This document shows positions 8,750 to 16,736 of a stretch of 64,000 nt of DNA, one piece after another. Made by a program: the position numbers and the translations under genes. The DNA is from Collinsella sp. AF33-16 (lineage in GTDB: Bacteria > Actinomycetota > Coriobacteriia > Coriobacteriales > Coriobacteriaceae). Numbering within the stretch: the first letter of the stretch is position 1; every line of letters begins with the position of its first letter. The stretch spans positions 62,001 through 126,000 of the forward strand of contig NZ_QRQC01000001.1 in assembly GCF_003475325.1 (NCBI RefSeq), written 5' to 3'. The notes beneath the pieces were generated by a model. The model was not told the origin of the DNA, did no database searches, and saw nothing but the letters and a program-made list of their open reading frames with translations.

Positions 8750-9808
8750 ATGCGCGCGTTTGATTTTGAAATGTCGCGCCGGGGATTTGCCTCGGCGCTT
8801 GCCGCGGGCGCGTTGTCGCTTGCGCTGGTTGGCTGTGGCGGCGGAGCTGCGGGGGCGAGGTCTTCTGCGGGTTCGGCTGCTGGGTCTGCGGCGAGTGGCG
8901 CTGCCGCTGAGTCGGTCGAGGTGCGCGTTGCCTCGCTCAAGGGACCGACGTCGATCGGTCTGGTGCAGTTTATGGACCAGGCTGCCGATGGCGAGACGGA
9001 CAATGAGTTCGACTTTGCGATCAGCGCCGCGGCCGACGAGATTGTGCCCAAGGTCATTCAGGGCGATATCGACATTGCCCTGGTGCCGGCCAACTTGGCG
9101 AGCGTGCTCTACAACAAGACCGAGGGTGCGGTGCAGGTCATCGACATCAACACGCTGGGCGTGCTGAACGTTGTGACGGGCGACGCAGGCGTGGCCTCGT
9201 TTGGCGATCTGGCGGGTCGTACCGTCTACATGACGGGCAAGGGCACCACGCCGGAGTACGTCATGAACTACCTGCTGGAGCGCGCGGGCCTGACCGGTCA
9301 AGTGACGCTCGAGTTTAAGAGCGAGCCCACCGAGGTGCTGTCGGCCCTGCTTGCCGACCCGTCCGCCGTGGGCGTGCTGCCGGAGCCATTCAAGACCGCT
9401 GCCATCGCCAAGAGCGAGGGCAGTCTGTCGGTACCGGTGAGCCTGACCGACGCGTGGGACGAGCTCGCGGGTGACACGGGCTCCCGTTTGCTGACGGGCG
9501 TGACCGTGGTGCGCCGTGCATTTGCCGAGGAGCATCCCGAGGCCGTGGCGGAGTTCTTGAGCTGCCATGCGGCGAGCGTTGAGGCCGTAAATGCGGCGCC
9601 GGCGGACTGGGCTCAGGCCGTGGTCGATGCGGGCATCGTGGATAATGCCACGATTGCCGAAAAGGCGATTCCCGGGTGCATGCTCGTGTGTCAGACGGGG
9701 AAAGATATGAAGGCGGCGCTCGGTGGGTACCTACAGGTGCTGGCCGATGCGGACGCGAGCGCCGTGGGCGGTAAGCTCCCGGCTGACGATTTCTACTACA
9801 TGGAGTAG
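8750..9808 (+). CDS. ABC transporter substrate-binding lipoprotein (NitT/TauT/THI5-like), Tat signal
   Basis: Predicted extracellular solute-binding lipoprotein, 352 residues. The N-terminus has a twin-arginine motif MSRRGFAS at residues 8-15, a hydrophobic stretch and a lipobox LVGC, after which a Ser/Ala/Gly-rich linker leads into the folded domain. Segments such as GDIDIALVPANLASVLYNK and LLADPSAVGVLPEP resemble NMT1/SsuA-type binding proteins. It begins 2 bases after the hydrogenase stop with GAGGGGAC upstream, and the matching permease-ATPase gene follows 3 bases later, so all four genes look like one operon. The ligand cannot be read from sequence. Confidence 0.85.
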   Translation: MRAFDFEMSRRGFASALAAGALSLALVGCGGGAAGARSSAGSAAGSAASGAAAESVEVRVASLKGPTSIGLVQFMDQAADGETDNEFDFAISAAADEIVPKVIQGDIDIALVPANLASVLYNKTEGAVQVIDINTLGVLNVVTGDAGVASFGDLAGRTVYMTGKGTTPEYVMNYLLERAGLTGQVTLEFKSEPTEVLSALLADPSAVGVLPEPFKTAAIAKSEGSLSVPVSLTDAWDELAGDTGSRLLTGVTVVRRAFAEEHPEAVAEFLSCHAASVEAVNAAPADWAQAVVDAGIVDNATIAEKAIPGCMLVCQTGKDMKAALGGYLQVLADADASAVGGKLPADDFYYME

Positions 9809-9811
9809 CCC

Positions 9812-11188
9812 GTGCGTGCGTTTGCTCGACAAATGACTGAGCGTGCGAAGGCGGTGGCGGCAGTGGGTGCCGTCGCCGCCTTTTGGCTTGCCGTGTGGAT
9901 GCTGGTGGCGGCGCTGGTGGCGCAGCCGCTGATTTTGCCGGGGCCGGGCGCTGTTGCCTTGGCGCTGCTGCGCCTGGTGTGCGATGGCGGTACCTGGGCG
10001 ATTTTGGCGGGCTCGGGCGCGCGGATACTAGGCGGGCTGGCGCTTGCCGCGGTGTGTGGTGGCGTGCTTGCCGGGATTTCGTCACGTTCGCGTGCGTTTG
10101 CGCGCCTGGTGGCTCCGGCGCTGTCGTTTGTAAAGGCGACGCCGGTTGCCTGCGTGGTGGTCCTGCTGCTCATTTGGTTGGGGTCGGCACGTGTGAGCAT
10201 CGCGGCGGTCTTTTTGATGGCGCTGCCGGGCGTATATTTCTCGCTGGTCGAGGGTTTGACGCAGGTTGATAAGCCGCTGGAGCAGATGTTCCGCCTGCAT
10301 GGCGTGCGGGGCTGGCGACTGTTTTGCGCCCATACCTGGCGTGAGGTGCTGCCGTTTGTGCTTTCGTGCGCGAAGGCGGTCATCGGCATGAGCTGGAAGG
10401 CCGGTGCGGCAGCCGAGCTTATCGGCATGGCGGTGGGTTCCGTGGGCGAGCGCATCTATCAGGCAAAGCTTTTGATTGAGACGGCTGATCTGCTGGCGTG
10501 GACCGTGCTGGTCGTTGCCGCCTCGTGGGCGTGCGAGCGCGTGCTGGTGTGGCTGCTGCGAGTTTCGGGACCCGTGGCGTGGGGAGCGGCCGTGCGGGCG
10601 CATGGGGATGGACTGCGCGGGCGCGCGGGGACCGCGAGCGATGGCGCTGCGGCGGAGCTTGCGCTCGCCGTGGGCGATCGCGCGCCCTGGGCGCCGGCGC
10701 TCGCCGGACTGGTGCTCAACGTGCCCGCGTCTGGGCGTATCTGTGTGATGGGCGCCTCGGGTGCGGGCAAGTCTACGCTCCTTGCCCTTGCGGCGGGGGA
10801 GTGCGCGCCGTGCTCCATGGTGTTTCAGGATGCACACTTGGTCGAGTCCGCCGCGGCGCTGGATAACGTGCTAGTGTGCGCCGATGCACGCGTGGACGCC
10901 TCGAGTGCTGCGGCCCTGTTGCGCCTGCTGGTGCCGGGGGTCGATGTACATACTCGCGTGGCCGAGCTTTCGGGCGGGCAGCGCCGTCGCGTCGAGATCG
11001 CTCGAGCCATGCTGTGCCCGGGCGGCGCGGTGATTCTTGACGAGCCCTTTACCGGTTTAGATACCGCTGCGCGCGACGCATGCGCCGAGGTCGTGCTCGA
11101 CTTGCTCGACGGCCGTATGCTGCTGCTTGCATCGCACGATGTCGCCGACGCTCAGGCCCTCGATATCTCGGACATCATCACGCTCTAA
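9812..11188 (+). CDS. Fused ABC transporter permease and ATPase
   Basis: A single 458-residue chain that joins an inner-membrane permease to an ATP-binding domain. Residues 1 to about 250 form a BPD-type permease with several hydrophobic helices and an EAA-like loop around residues 157-171. After a Gly/Ala-rich linker, the ATPase has Walker A GASGAGKST (314-322), signature LSGGQRRR (386-393) and Walker B VILDEPF (407-413). The ATPase part, about 170 residues, is shorter than usual. SsuBC/TauBC-type importers normally make these as two proteins. It starts at GTG 9812, three bases after the binding-protein gene, with GGAG upstream. Together the two genes are a complete importer. Confidence 0.88.
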   Translation: MRAFARQMTERAKAVAAVGAVAAFWLAVWMLVAALVAQPLILPGPGAVALALLRLVCDGGTWAILAGSGARILGGLALAAVCGGVLAGISSRSRAFARLVAPALSFVKATPVACVVVLLLIWLGSARVSIAAVFLMALPGVYFSLVEGLTQVDKPLEQMFRLHGVRGWRLFCAHTWREVLPFVLSCAKAVIGMSWKAGAAAELIGMAVGSVGERIYQAKLLIETADLLAWTVLVVAASWACERVLVWLLRVSGPVAWGAAVRAHGDGLRGRAGTASDGAAAELALAVGDRAPWAPALAGLVLNVPASGRICVMGASGAGKSTLLALAAGECAPCSMVFQDAHLVESAAALDNVLVCADARVDASSAAALLRLLVPGVDVHTRVAELSGGQRRRVEIARAMLCPGGAVILDEPFTGLDTAARDACAEVVLDLLDGRMLLLASHDVADAQALDISDIITL

Positions 11189-11403
11189 ATACCTACTCAG
11201 CAACAAAATGATTCGTTTTCCTCCGCCCCCATTGGGTCGGGTGTGCTATTCTATCTGCGGGGTAATACTTAGGAATACCAAGTAATACCAACGCAGCAGA
11301 AACAAACTCCGGATGCGGGCCAATCGGGTTGCCTTCACAGTCCGTCGCCCAGCCGCGTGGCCCGCATCTATCCGCACCACCGTCGTTTCAAAAAGGAAGC
11401 GCC

Positions 11404-11607
11404 ATGGCAGAACACATGACCCCGGTTGTCGCGAAGGTCTTGCCCGAGGAAAAGGCGGCCTTCGCGGCGGCAACCCAGCTCGTGGGCACCACGCCGTCCA
11501 ACGCCATCCGCATGTTTATCGCCGCGTTCAATCGCTGCGGCACCTTCCCGTTCGACATTTCGCCCAACGGGGCTTTTGGCGCTGCGCCCGATTCTCATCA
11601 ACAATGA
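11404..11607 (+). CDS. RelB/DinJ family antitoxin-like protein, orphan
   Basis: Small ribbon-helix-helix protein of 67 residues. The central segment GTTPSNAIRMFIAAFN and the following GTFPFDI match the RelB/DinJ pattern (TPSxAIRxF ... PFxI). Antitoxins of this family bind DNA as dimers and neutralise a RelE-type toxin. No RelE-like toxin is encoded on either side: the next gene, 34 bases on, encodes a membrane protease. Start at 11404 follows AAGGAAG. It may be a solitary regulator or the leftover of a lost pair. Confidence 0.75.
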   Translation: MAEHMTPVVAKVLPEEKAAFAAATQLVGTTPSNAIRMFIAAFNRCGTFPFDISPNGAFGAAPDSHQQ

Positions 11608-11641
11608 CTGTCCCCAAGTGCCGGGTTTTGAGGAGGTTGGC

Positions 11642-12553
11642 ATGCTCAATGCGCTGGTTTGGGCGCTTGCCTGTTTTGGTGTCGTCGCTGCCGATATTGC
11701 CCTGAGCATTGTTTTGTTCTCCGCGCTGGACATCGTGTCGGCACTGACGGGTTTCCCGATCGACAATCTCGATATTCAATGGTTTCAGGCCGCCGCTCAG
11801 ACGGCGTCGTTTTTGATGGCGCTGCTGTGGTGGCGCTATCTGTGGCCCCGCTCCTTCATGGCGCGCCGGCAAGGTGAACGCCCGCTCGGCGGGGGAGCAA
11901 ATGCTGCATGGAAGCGCGTCGCATGCGTTGTCGTGATCGGCCTATCCATGCAGGTGGTCATTAGCTACCTATGCGACGGCGTGCTGTCGCTGCTGCCCGA
12001 GGTTGCGGCGGACTATAGCGAGCTCGTCGAGGAAACAGGCTTGGGCGATACCAACCTTCTTGCCGTCCTGACCACGGTGCTCGGCGCTCCGTTTTGCGAG
12101 GAGTTGCTGGTGCGCGGCATTGTTTTTGAGTTTTCGCTACGAGCGTTTAATCCGCAGTGCCGCCCGCTTTGGAAGCGCAGGCGTCGTGCGAGCGCGCAGG
12201 ACGGCGCCATGGTGCCCTGGGCGGCACCAAGCACGTGGGGTATCGCCGCGGCGATTGTGCTGCAGGCGGCAATCTTCGGTTTTATGCACATGAACTGGGT
12301 ACAGGGCTGCTATGCGGGTGCCGCCGGCCTCATCTTTGGCTGGGTGCTCGTGACCACCGGAAAGCTCCGCTACACGATCCTGCTGCACTTTGCCTTTAAC
12401 GCCGGGTCGTACCTGATGGGTCTGTTGTGGTTTGTGAACACACCGCTCGACGTGGTAATCACGGTCGCTATCGCCGGCGTCATCCTCGTTGAGGCTATGC
12501 GCTCGCTGCGCCACGCGTGTGGGATGGGCGCAGCGAGCGCGCCGCTGCCCTAG
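11642..12553 (+). CDS. CPBP family intramembrane metalloprotease
   Basis: Multi-pass membrane protein of 303 residues in the CPBP (Abi/CaaX-like) family. The three catalytic motifs are present in order: CEELLVRG (EExxxR), FGFMHMN (FxxxH) and HFAFNAG (HxxxN). The ATG at 11642 has an ideal AGGAGG five bases upstream, which decides the start over longer in-frame options. Its stop codon overlaps, tail to tail, the stop of the YgiQ gene. In Gram-positive bacteria such proteins are often linked to bacteriocin immunity or peptide processing; no peptide gene is seen here. Confidence 0.88.
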   Translation: MLNALVWALACFGVVAADIALSIVLFSALDIVSALTGFPIDNLDIQWFQAAAQTASFLMALLWWRYLWPRSFMARRQGERPLGGGANAAWKRVACVVVIGLSMQVVISYLCDGVLSLLPEVAADYSELVEETGLGDTNLLAVLTTVLGAPFCEELLVRGIVFEFSLRAFNPQCRPLWKRRRRASAQDGAMVPWAAPSTWGIAAAIVLQAAIFGFMHMNWVQGCYAGAAGLIFGWVLVTTGKLRYTILLHFAFNAGSYLMGLLWFVNTPLDVVITVAIAGVILVEAMRSLRHACGMGAASAPLP

Positions 12554-14691
12554 TTGCGACGCCCGCCTCCGTTGGCGCCCTGACGCCCCTGAGCTGCACG
12601 GTTGCGCCCGGCAGTGTTCTGTGCACGCGACATGCCGCCGTGCCCCTTGCTGCCTTTGGGTCCCTTGCCGCCAGCGCCACCGTGCGGCTTGCCGCCTTTC
12701 TTGCCGGTGCCATGCCCACCGCCAGCAGGCGTCTCACCCGGGCGCGGCGGCACGGGGCGGATTAGACAGTGTTTGGTGTAGCCGATCAGGTCACGACGCC
12801 CGGCTTTTTCCAGCGCCTCGCGCACGAGCTTGTAGTTCTCGGGCTTGCGATACTGGATGAGCGCGCGTTGCATGGCCTTCTCGTGCGGGTCGCGTGCCAC
12901 GTAGATCGGCTGCATGGTGCGTGGGTCCACGCCGGTGTAGTACATGCAGGTCGACATGGTGGACGGGGTGGGGTAGAAGTCCTGCACCTGCTCGGGCATG
13001 TAGCCCATGTCGCGCACGGCCTCGGCAAGGTCCACAGCTTCCTTCATGGTCGAGCCGGGGTGGCTCGAGATTAGGTATGGCACTACGTACTGCTTGAGTC
13101 CGTATTCGCGGTTCAAGCGTTCAAATTTACGGCAGAACGCGTCGTAGACGGCGCGGCTCGGCTTGCCCATCACAGAGAGCACCGCGTCGCTCACATGCTC
13201 GGGCGCTACGCGCAGCTGGCCCGAGACATGGTGTTCCAGCAGCTCGCGCAAAAACTCGTCCGAGGCATCTGCCATGGTGTAGTCAAAACGGATGCCGCTG
13301 CGGACGAAGACCTTTTTGACGCCCGGCAGCTGGCGCAGGTCGCGCAGCAACTGTGTGTAGCCGCTCTCGTCGACCACCATGTTTTTGCATACGCTCGGCC
13401 ACAGGCAGCGCTTGTTCTTGCACACGCCGTGCTTGAGCTGCTTGTCACAGGCCGGGCGGCTAAAGTTGGCCGTCGGTCCGCCCACGTCGTTGATGTAGCC
13501 CTTAAACTCGGGATCGCGCGTGAGCAGCTCGGCCTCGCGCATGATCGAGTCGTGGCTGCGCATCTGCAGTACGCGGCCCTGGTGGAAGGTGAGGGCGCAA
13601 AACGAGCACTCGCCAAAACAGCCGCGGTTGGAGCTAATGGAAAATTTGATTTCGGCAAAGGCCGGTACGCCGCCCGCCGCGTCGTAGTCGGGATGCCAAT
13701 CGCGGGCGTAGGGAAGCTCGGCCACATCGTCCATCTCGTCGGTGGTGAGCGTCGCCGATGGCGGGTTCTGCACCACATAGACGCTGTTGGGATAGGGCTC
13801 TACCAGGCGATGACCGGTGATGGGGTCCATATTCTGCTGCTGCACGTTAAAGCTGCGCGCGTAGTTGAGCTTGTCGGCGGTAAGGTCGTCCCAGCTGGGC
13901 AGCAGGTCGTAGTCGTAGACCTCGTCGAGCGAACCCGTGCGGTAGACGGTGCCGTTGATATAGGTGATCTGGTCGACGGGCAGTCCCGCGTCGAGCGCGT
14001 CGGCGATCTCGACAATCGCGTGCTCGCCCATGCCGTAGATGAGGATGTCGGCGCCCGAGTCGAGCAGTACCGAGCGCTTGAGCTTGTCCTGCCAGTAGTC
14101 GTAGTGGGCCAGACGGCGCAGGCTCGCCTCGATGCCGCCGATGATGATGGGAGCGTCCTTGAACGTCTGGCGGATGAGGTTGCCATAGACCGTGACGGCT
14201 CGGTTGGGACGGTGCCCCTCTTCGCCGCCGGGGGTGTAGGCGTCGGAGTGGCGGCGGTGCTTGGTCACCGAATAGTGGTTGACCATGGAGTCCATGTTGC
14301 CGGCACTGACGAGAAAGCTCAGGCGAGGCTCGCCGAGCACCGTGATGCTGGCGGGATCGGTCCAGTCGGGCTGGCAGATGATACCCACCTTGTAGCCGTG
14401 CGCGTCAAGGACGCGGCTGATGATAGCCATGCCAAAGCTGGGATGGTCCACGTAGGCGTCACCGCAGATGTAGACAAAGTCGCACTGGTCCCAGCCGCGC
14501 GCATCCATGTCGGCACGACTGACGGGGAGGAACTTATCGCGGCCCGGACGCCAGGGGCGGGCGGGCGTCGCTTGGGAATGCTTGGTGCGGGCGACCGTGG
14601 CCTGCGCCTTACCGCCGCGCTTTTGCTGCTGGCCCTGTTTGCCCTGCTGACTGCGCTGGTTGTTCTGAGCGTGCTGAGGCTTTTTTGCCAC
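12550..14691 (-). CDS. ygiQ: YgiQ family radical SAM protein
   Basis: Radical SAM enzyme of the UPF0313/YgiQ family, about 713 residues, of unknown substrate. The core cluster motif is CFGECSFCALTFHQGR (CxxxCxxC) near the middle. Other family hallmarks are CDFVYICGDAYVDHPSFG near the N-terminus and FYPTPSTMSTCMYYTG near the C-terminus. The N-terminal 50 residues are Gln/Lys-rich and the C-terminal 60 are Gly/Lys/Arg-rich, both low in complexity. I prefer the GTG at 14691, which has GGGAGGG four bases upstream; an ATG further out lacks a ribosome site. It is convergent with, and overlaps by 4 bases, the CPBP gene. Confidence 0.9.
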   Translation of the reverse strand: MAKKPQHAQNNQRSQQGKQGQQQKRGGKAQATVARTKHSQATPARPWRPGRDKFLPVSRADMDARGWDQCDFVYICGDAYVDHPSFGMAIISRVLDAHGYKVGIICQPDWTDPASITVLGEPRLSFLVSAGNMDSMVNHYSVTKHRRHSDAYTPGGEEGHRPNRAVTVYGNLIRQTFKDAPIIIGGIEASLRRLAHYDYWQDKLKRSVLLDSGADILIYGMGEHAIVEIADALDAGLPVDQITYINGTVYRTGSLDEVYDYDLLPSWDDLTADKLNYARSFNVQQQNMDPITGHRLVEPYPNSVYVVQNPPSATLTTDEMDDVAELPYARDWHPDYDAAGGVPAFAEIKFSISSNRGCFGECSFCALTFHQGRVLQMRSHDSIMREAELLTRDPEFKGYINDVGGPTANFSRPACDKQLKHGVCKNKRCLWPSVCKNMVVDESGYTQLLRDLRQLPGVKKVFVRSGIRFDYTMADASDEFLRELLEHHVSGQLRVAPEHVSDAVLSVMGKPSRAVYDAFCRKFERLNREYGLKQYVVPYLISSHPGSTMKEAVDLAEAVRDMGYMPEQVQDFYPTPSTMSTCMYYTGVDPRTMQPIYVARDPHEKAMQRALIQYRKPENYKLVREALEKAGRRDLIGYTKHCLIRPVPPRPGETPAGGGHGTGKKGGKPHGGAGGKGPKGSKGHGGMSRAQNTAGRNRAAQGRQGANGGGRRN

Positions 14692-14729
14692 GATCCCTCC
14701 CGGTGTTTGTATGCTGCACGTAATTGTAA

Positions 14730-14762
14730 CCAGTCTTTTTGGGACGGGGCTAAAAAGACTGG
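14730..14762. repeat. GGGACGGGG-type intergenic palindrome
   Basis: Perfect 11-base arms CCAGTCTTTTT and AAAAAGACTGG enclose GGGACGGGGCT. It lies in the divergent gap between ygiQ and the DUF1275 gene. The left arm plus core closely matches the palindrome at 32016. Confidence 0.8.
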
Positions 14763-14944
14763 TGGAGTACATGGGTTGGCGGATCGGCGTATCGATGCGG
14801 GTGCCGTTTGTTTCCAGACTGTGTATCCGCGCGTTGGGGAGCCCGTCTCGCGCGCATGCCATGTTGTCAATGGGTTACAGTATGAACGGCGGCTATGTTT
14901 CCGCCAACGCACGAGAGAGTCGTCAACAAGGAGGATGCACGACG

Positions 14945-15661
14945 ATGCAGCGTGCCAAACAGATATCGGAGTCTATTGAGCTGGGCATCATCTTGGCGCT
15001 CGCCGGTGGCTTTATGGATGTGTATTCGTACATTGGGCGCGATCATGTTTTCGCCAACGCGCAGACGGGCAACATCCTGCTCGTGGGCGTGAGCATCTCG
15101 GAAGGCAACTGGGCACTGGCGGGGCGCTACTTCTTCCCCGTGGTGTCGTTTGCTGTGGGCATTATGCTTGCCGACCTGGTTCACGAGCGGTTTGGCAGTG
15201 TGATTCACTGGCGCCAGGTGACGGTGTTTTTTGAAGCCGTTATCTTGCTGGGCGTGAGCTTTATCCCGGGCGGCGGTTACAACCTGCTCGCCAACTGCCT
15301 CACCTCGTTTGCCTGCGGCATGCAGGTCGAGAGCTTCCGCAAGATCCACGGTCACGGCATCGCCACGACCATGTGTATCGGCAACCTCCGTAATGCCTTG
15401 CAAAACGTGGACGACTACATCATCACCCACAAGCGCGGCTTTTTGGAAAACGGCCTGCTGTACTTTGGCGTGATCTTTACCTTTGTGTTTGGCGCCGTGT
15501 TGGGCAACTGGTGTATTGAGCGCATGGGCCTGCACGCCATCGTCGTGGCGAGCGTGCTGCTGTTTGTCGCGTTTGCCATCATGTTCATCGACCGCGAGCG
15601 CGACTTGCGTTTTCGCTGGAAGGTTGCGGCCGAGGCTTGGAAAGAGGGCTGTCGAAAGTAA
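14945..15661 (+). CDS. DUF1275 (YoaK-like) membrane protein
   Basis: Integral membrane protein of 238 residues with about six hydrophobic segments. The family signature near the N-terminus is visible: GGFMDVYSYI and FANAQTGNILLVG. The middle carries CGMQVESFRKI and TTMCIGNLRN, also typical. Start at 14945 is set by AAGGAGG about nine bases upstream; an in-frame extension to 14711 would run through the palindrome and has no support. Function of the family is not established. It is followed by a strong hairpin terminator. Confidence 0.85.
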   Translation: MQRAKQISESIELGIILALAGGFMDVYSYIGRDHVFANAQTGNILLVGVSISEGNWALAGRYFFPVVSFAVGIMLADLVHERFGSVIHWRQVTVFFEAVILLGVSFIPGGGYNLLANCLTSFACGMQVESFRKIHGHGIATTMCIGNLRNALQNVDDYIITHKRGFLENGLLYFGVIFTFVFGAVLGNWCIERMGLHAIVVASVLLFVAFAIMFIDRERDLRFRWKVAAEAWKEGCRK

Positions 15662-15666
15662 CCGAA

Positions 15667-15695
15667 TGCGGCAAAGGGACAGCCCCTTTGCCGCA
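15667..15695 (+). terminator. Hairpin terminator after DUF1275 gene
   Basis: Perfect 12-base arms TGCGGCAAAGGG and CCCTTTGCCGCA with a five-base loop, followed by ATATATTTT. The GGGACAGCCCC centre also relates it to the GGGAC palindrome family. Confidence 0.8.
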
Positions 15696-15784
15696 ATATA
15701 TTTTCATCTCTATGTAGTACAGCTTCAGGAGCCAGGAAAAAACTATCTAGCTCCTGAATGTTGTTACGAACTGCTTTTTGCAAT

Positions 15785-16321
15785 TTATTCGAGATGCTCT
15801 TCAATCCGAGCCCTCAGAAGGGCAATGGCAGTGGGTATTCCAATTGCGGCGGCTAATTCGGCTTTATCCAAAACCTGTATGTTAAAGCACGATTGTTTAT
15901 CACATTGAAGGACGTTAACTGAAGATAGCTTCACTTCCCGTTGACTGAATATATCGTAATCTCCAAATAGGAAGTTACCTTTTATTGTGTAATTCGGTAT
16001 GTTCGTTACGCACTTCATCTCAAGTCTGTTTAGGCCATAATCGAACACCGCAACTTCCTTGTGTTCGATGATGAGCGCAACCCTGGGCATGTTACTAAAA
16101 CCACCGTCGACGACAGTAAAGAGCTTTTCATTTGCATCGTCATAAACGGTGTATTTAAGACTCAATAGCTGTCCTAGTGGACCCGTGAACCCATGTCTTT
16201 TGATGTTGAGGTTGTCTCCCGCTGGGTTGACGAGAGCCAGAGCATGCGGATAAGGGTTACCTTCAATTGAGATTCGATATTCGTTTGTAGCCGTCTTGCT
16301 CGATTTAGGACCAGTAGCCAT
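15785..16321 (-). CDS. Uncharacterised protein, possibly Tubby C-terminal/LURP-one-like
   Basis: 178 residues, no signal peptide or membrane helix. Alternating short beta-like segments (HGFTGPLGQLLSLKYTVYD, EKLFTVVDGG, VALIIEHKEVAVFDYG, YTIKGNFLFGDYDIF) resemble the barrel of LURP-one/Tubby-like proteins, but this is a weak fold-level impression. The last 30 residues look like a separate short helix. The gene and its surroundings are clearly more AT-rich than the neighbours, suggesting recent acquisition. ATG at 16321 is preferred over GTG at 16324. It is a single gene between two convergent or divergent neighbours. Confidence 0.65.
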   Translation of the reverse strand: MATGPKSSKTATNEYRISIEGNPYPHALALVNPAGDNLNIKRHGFTGPLGQLLSLKYTVYDDANEKLFTVVDGGFSNMPRVALIIEHKEVAVFDYGLNRLEMKCVTNIPNYTIKGNFLFGDYDIFSQREVKLSSVNVLQCDKQSCFNIQVLDKAELAAAIGIPTAIALLRARIEEHLE

Positions 16322-16736
16322 CACGCGTCATCGCCTCGATCGAATTGGAACCGTCTTCTGCTTCGTGCGGAGAATTACGCTGTACGTTGCAGTACATGCA
16401 GCTGCAATAACCGCATGGGCAATTTCTAACAAAATGAATGACACTATTTGCTGCATGCATATTAATTACTATAAAGTATCCTTTTATAAACGTATTGTCA
16501 AACATATATTGCTAAAACAGAAACAATTTATAGACTGAGTTGGTCGTATTCTTTGGGCAATTGCTCCTATAATCTAGCCTTCGCTGCAGTCGGGAGGGAA
16601 GGGCTGGGGCTCCGTTATTATGTTGAAACGCTTTAACACTTTTGACGTTCTCATGCATTTTTTGTTTCAAAAGCGTTAGGATGGAACTTGCAGCGCGGGG
16701 CGTAATGGGTGCCCCGCACACGATGGGAGGCTATCA
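16322..16736 (+). promoter_or_regulatory. AT-rich gap with promoter and operator-like repeat ahead of fucO
   Basis: No convincing gene in this 415-base AT-rich stretch. A consensus TATAAT lies at 16568-16573; no good -35 sits at the usual distance. Downstream, in the likely leader, arms AACGCTTT (16627-16634) and AAAGCGTT (16670-16677) are exact reverse complements 35 bases apart. Each arm contains a CG-centred half-site of the kind bound by LacI/GalR proteins, which would fit control by a sugar regulator (inference). Confidence 0.4.

Noticed and set aside
13195..14979. A 594-residue plus-strand frame opposite ygiQ
   Set aside because: ygiQ carries the radical SAM cysteines and family blocks; this frame does not resemble any protein.
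16305..16505. A 66-residue minus-strand frame upstream of the Tubby-like gene
   Set aside because: Overlaps the start of that gene and has no ribosome site; Cys-rich chance frame.
16621..16680. A CcpA-type cre site ahead of fucO
   Set aside because: The CG-centred arms do not fit the cre consensus at the needed positions; kept only as an operator-like repeat.
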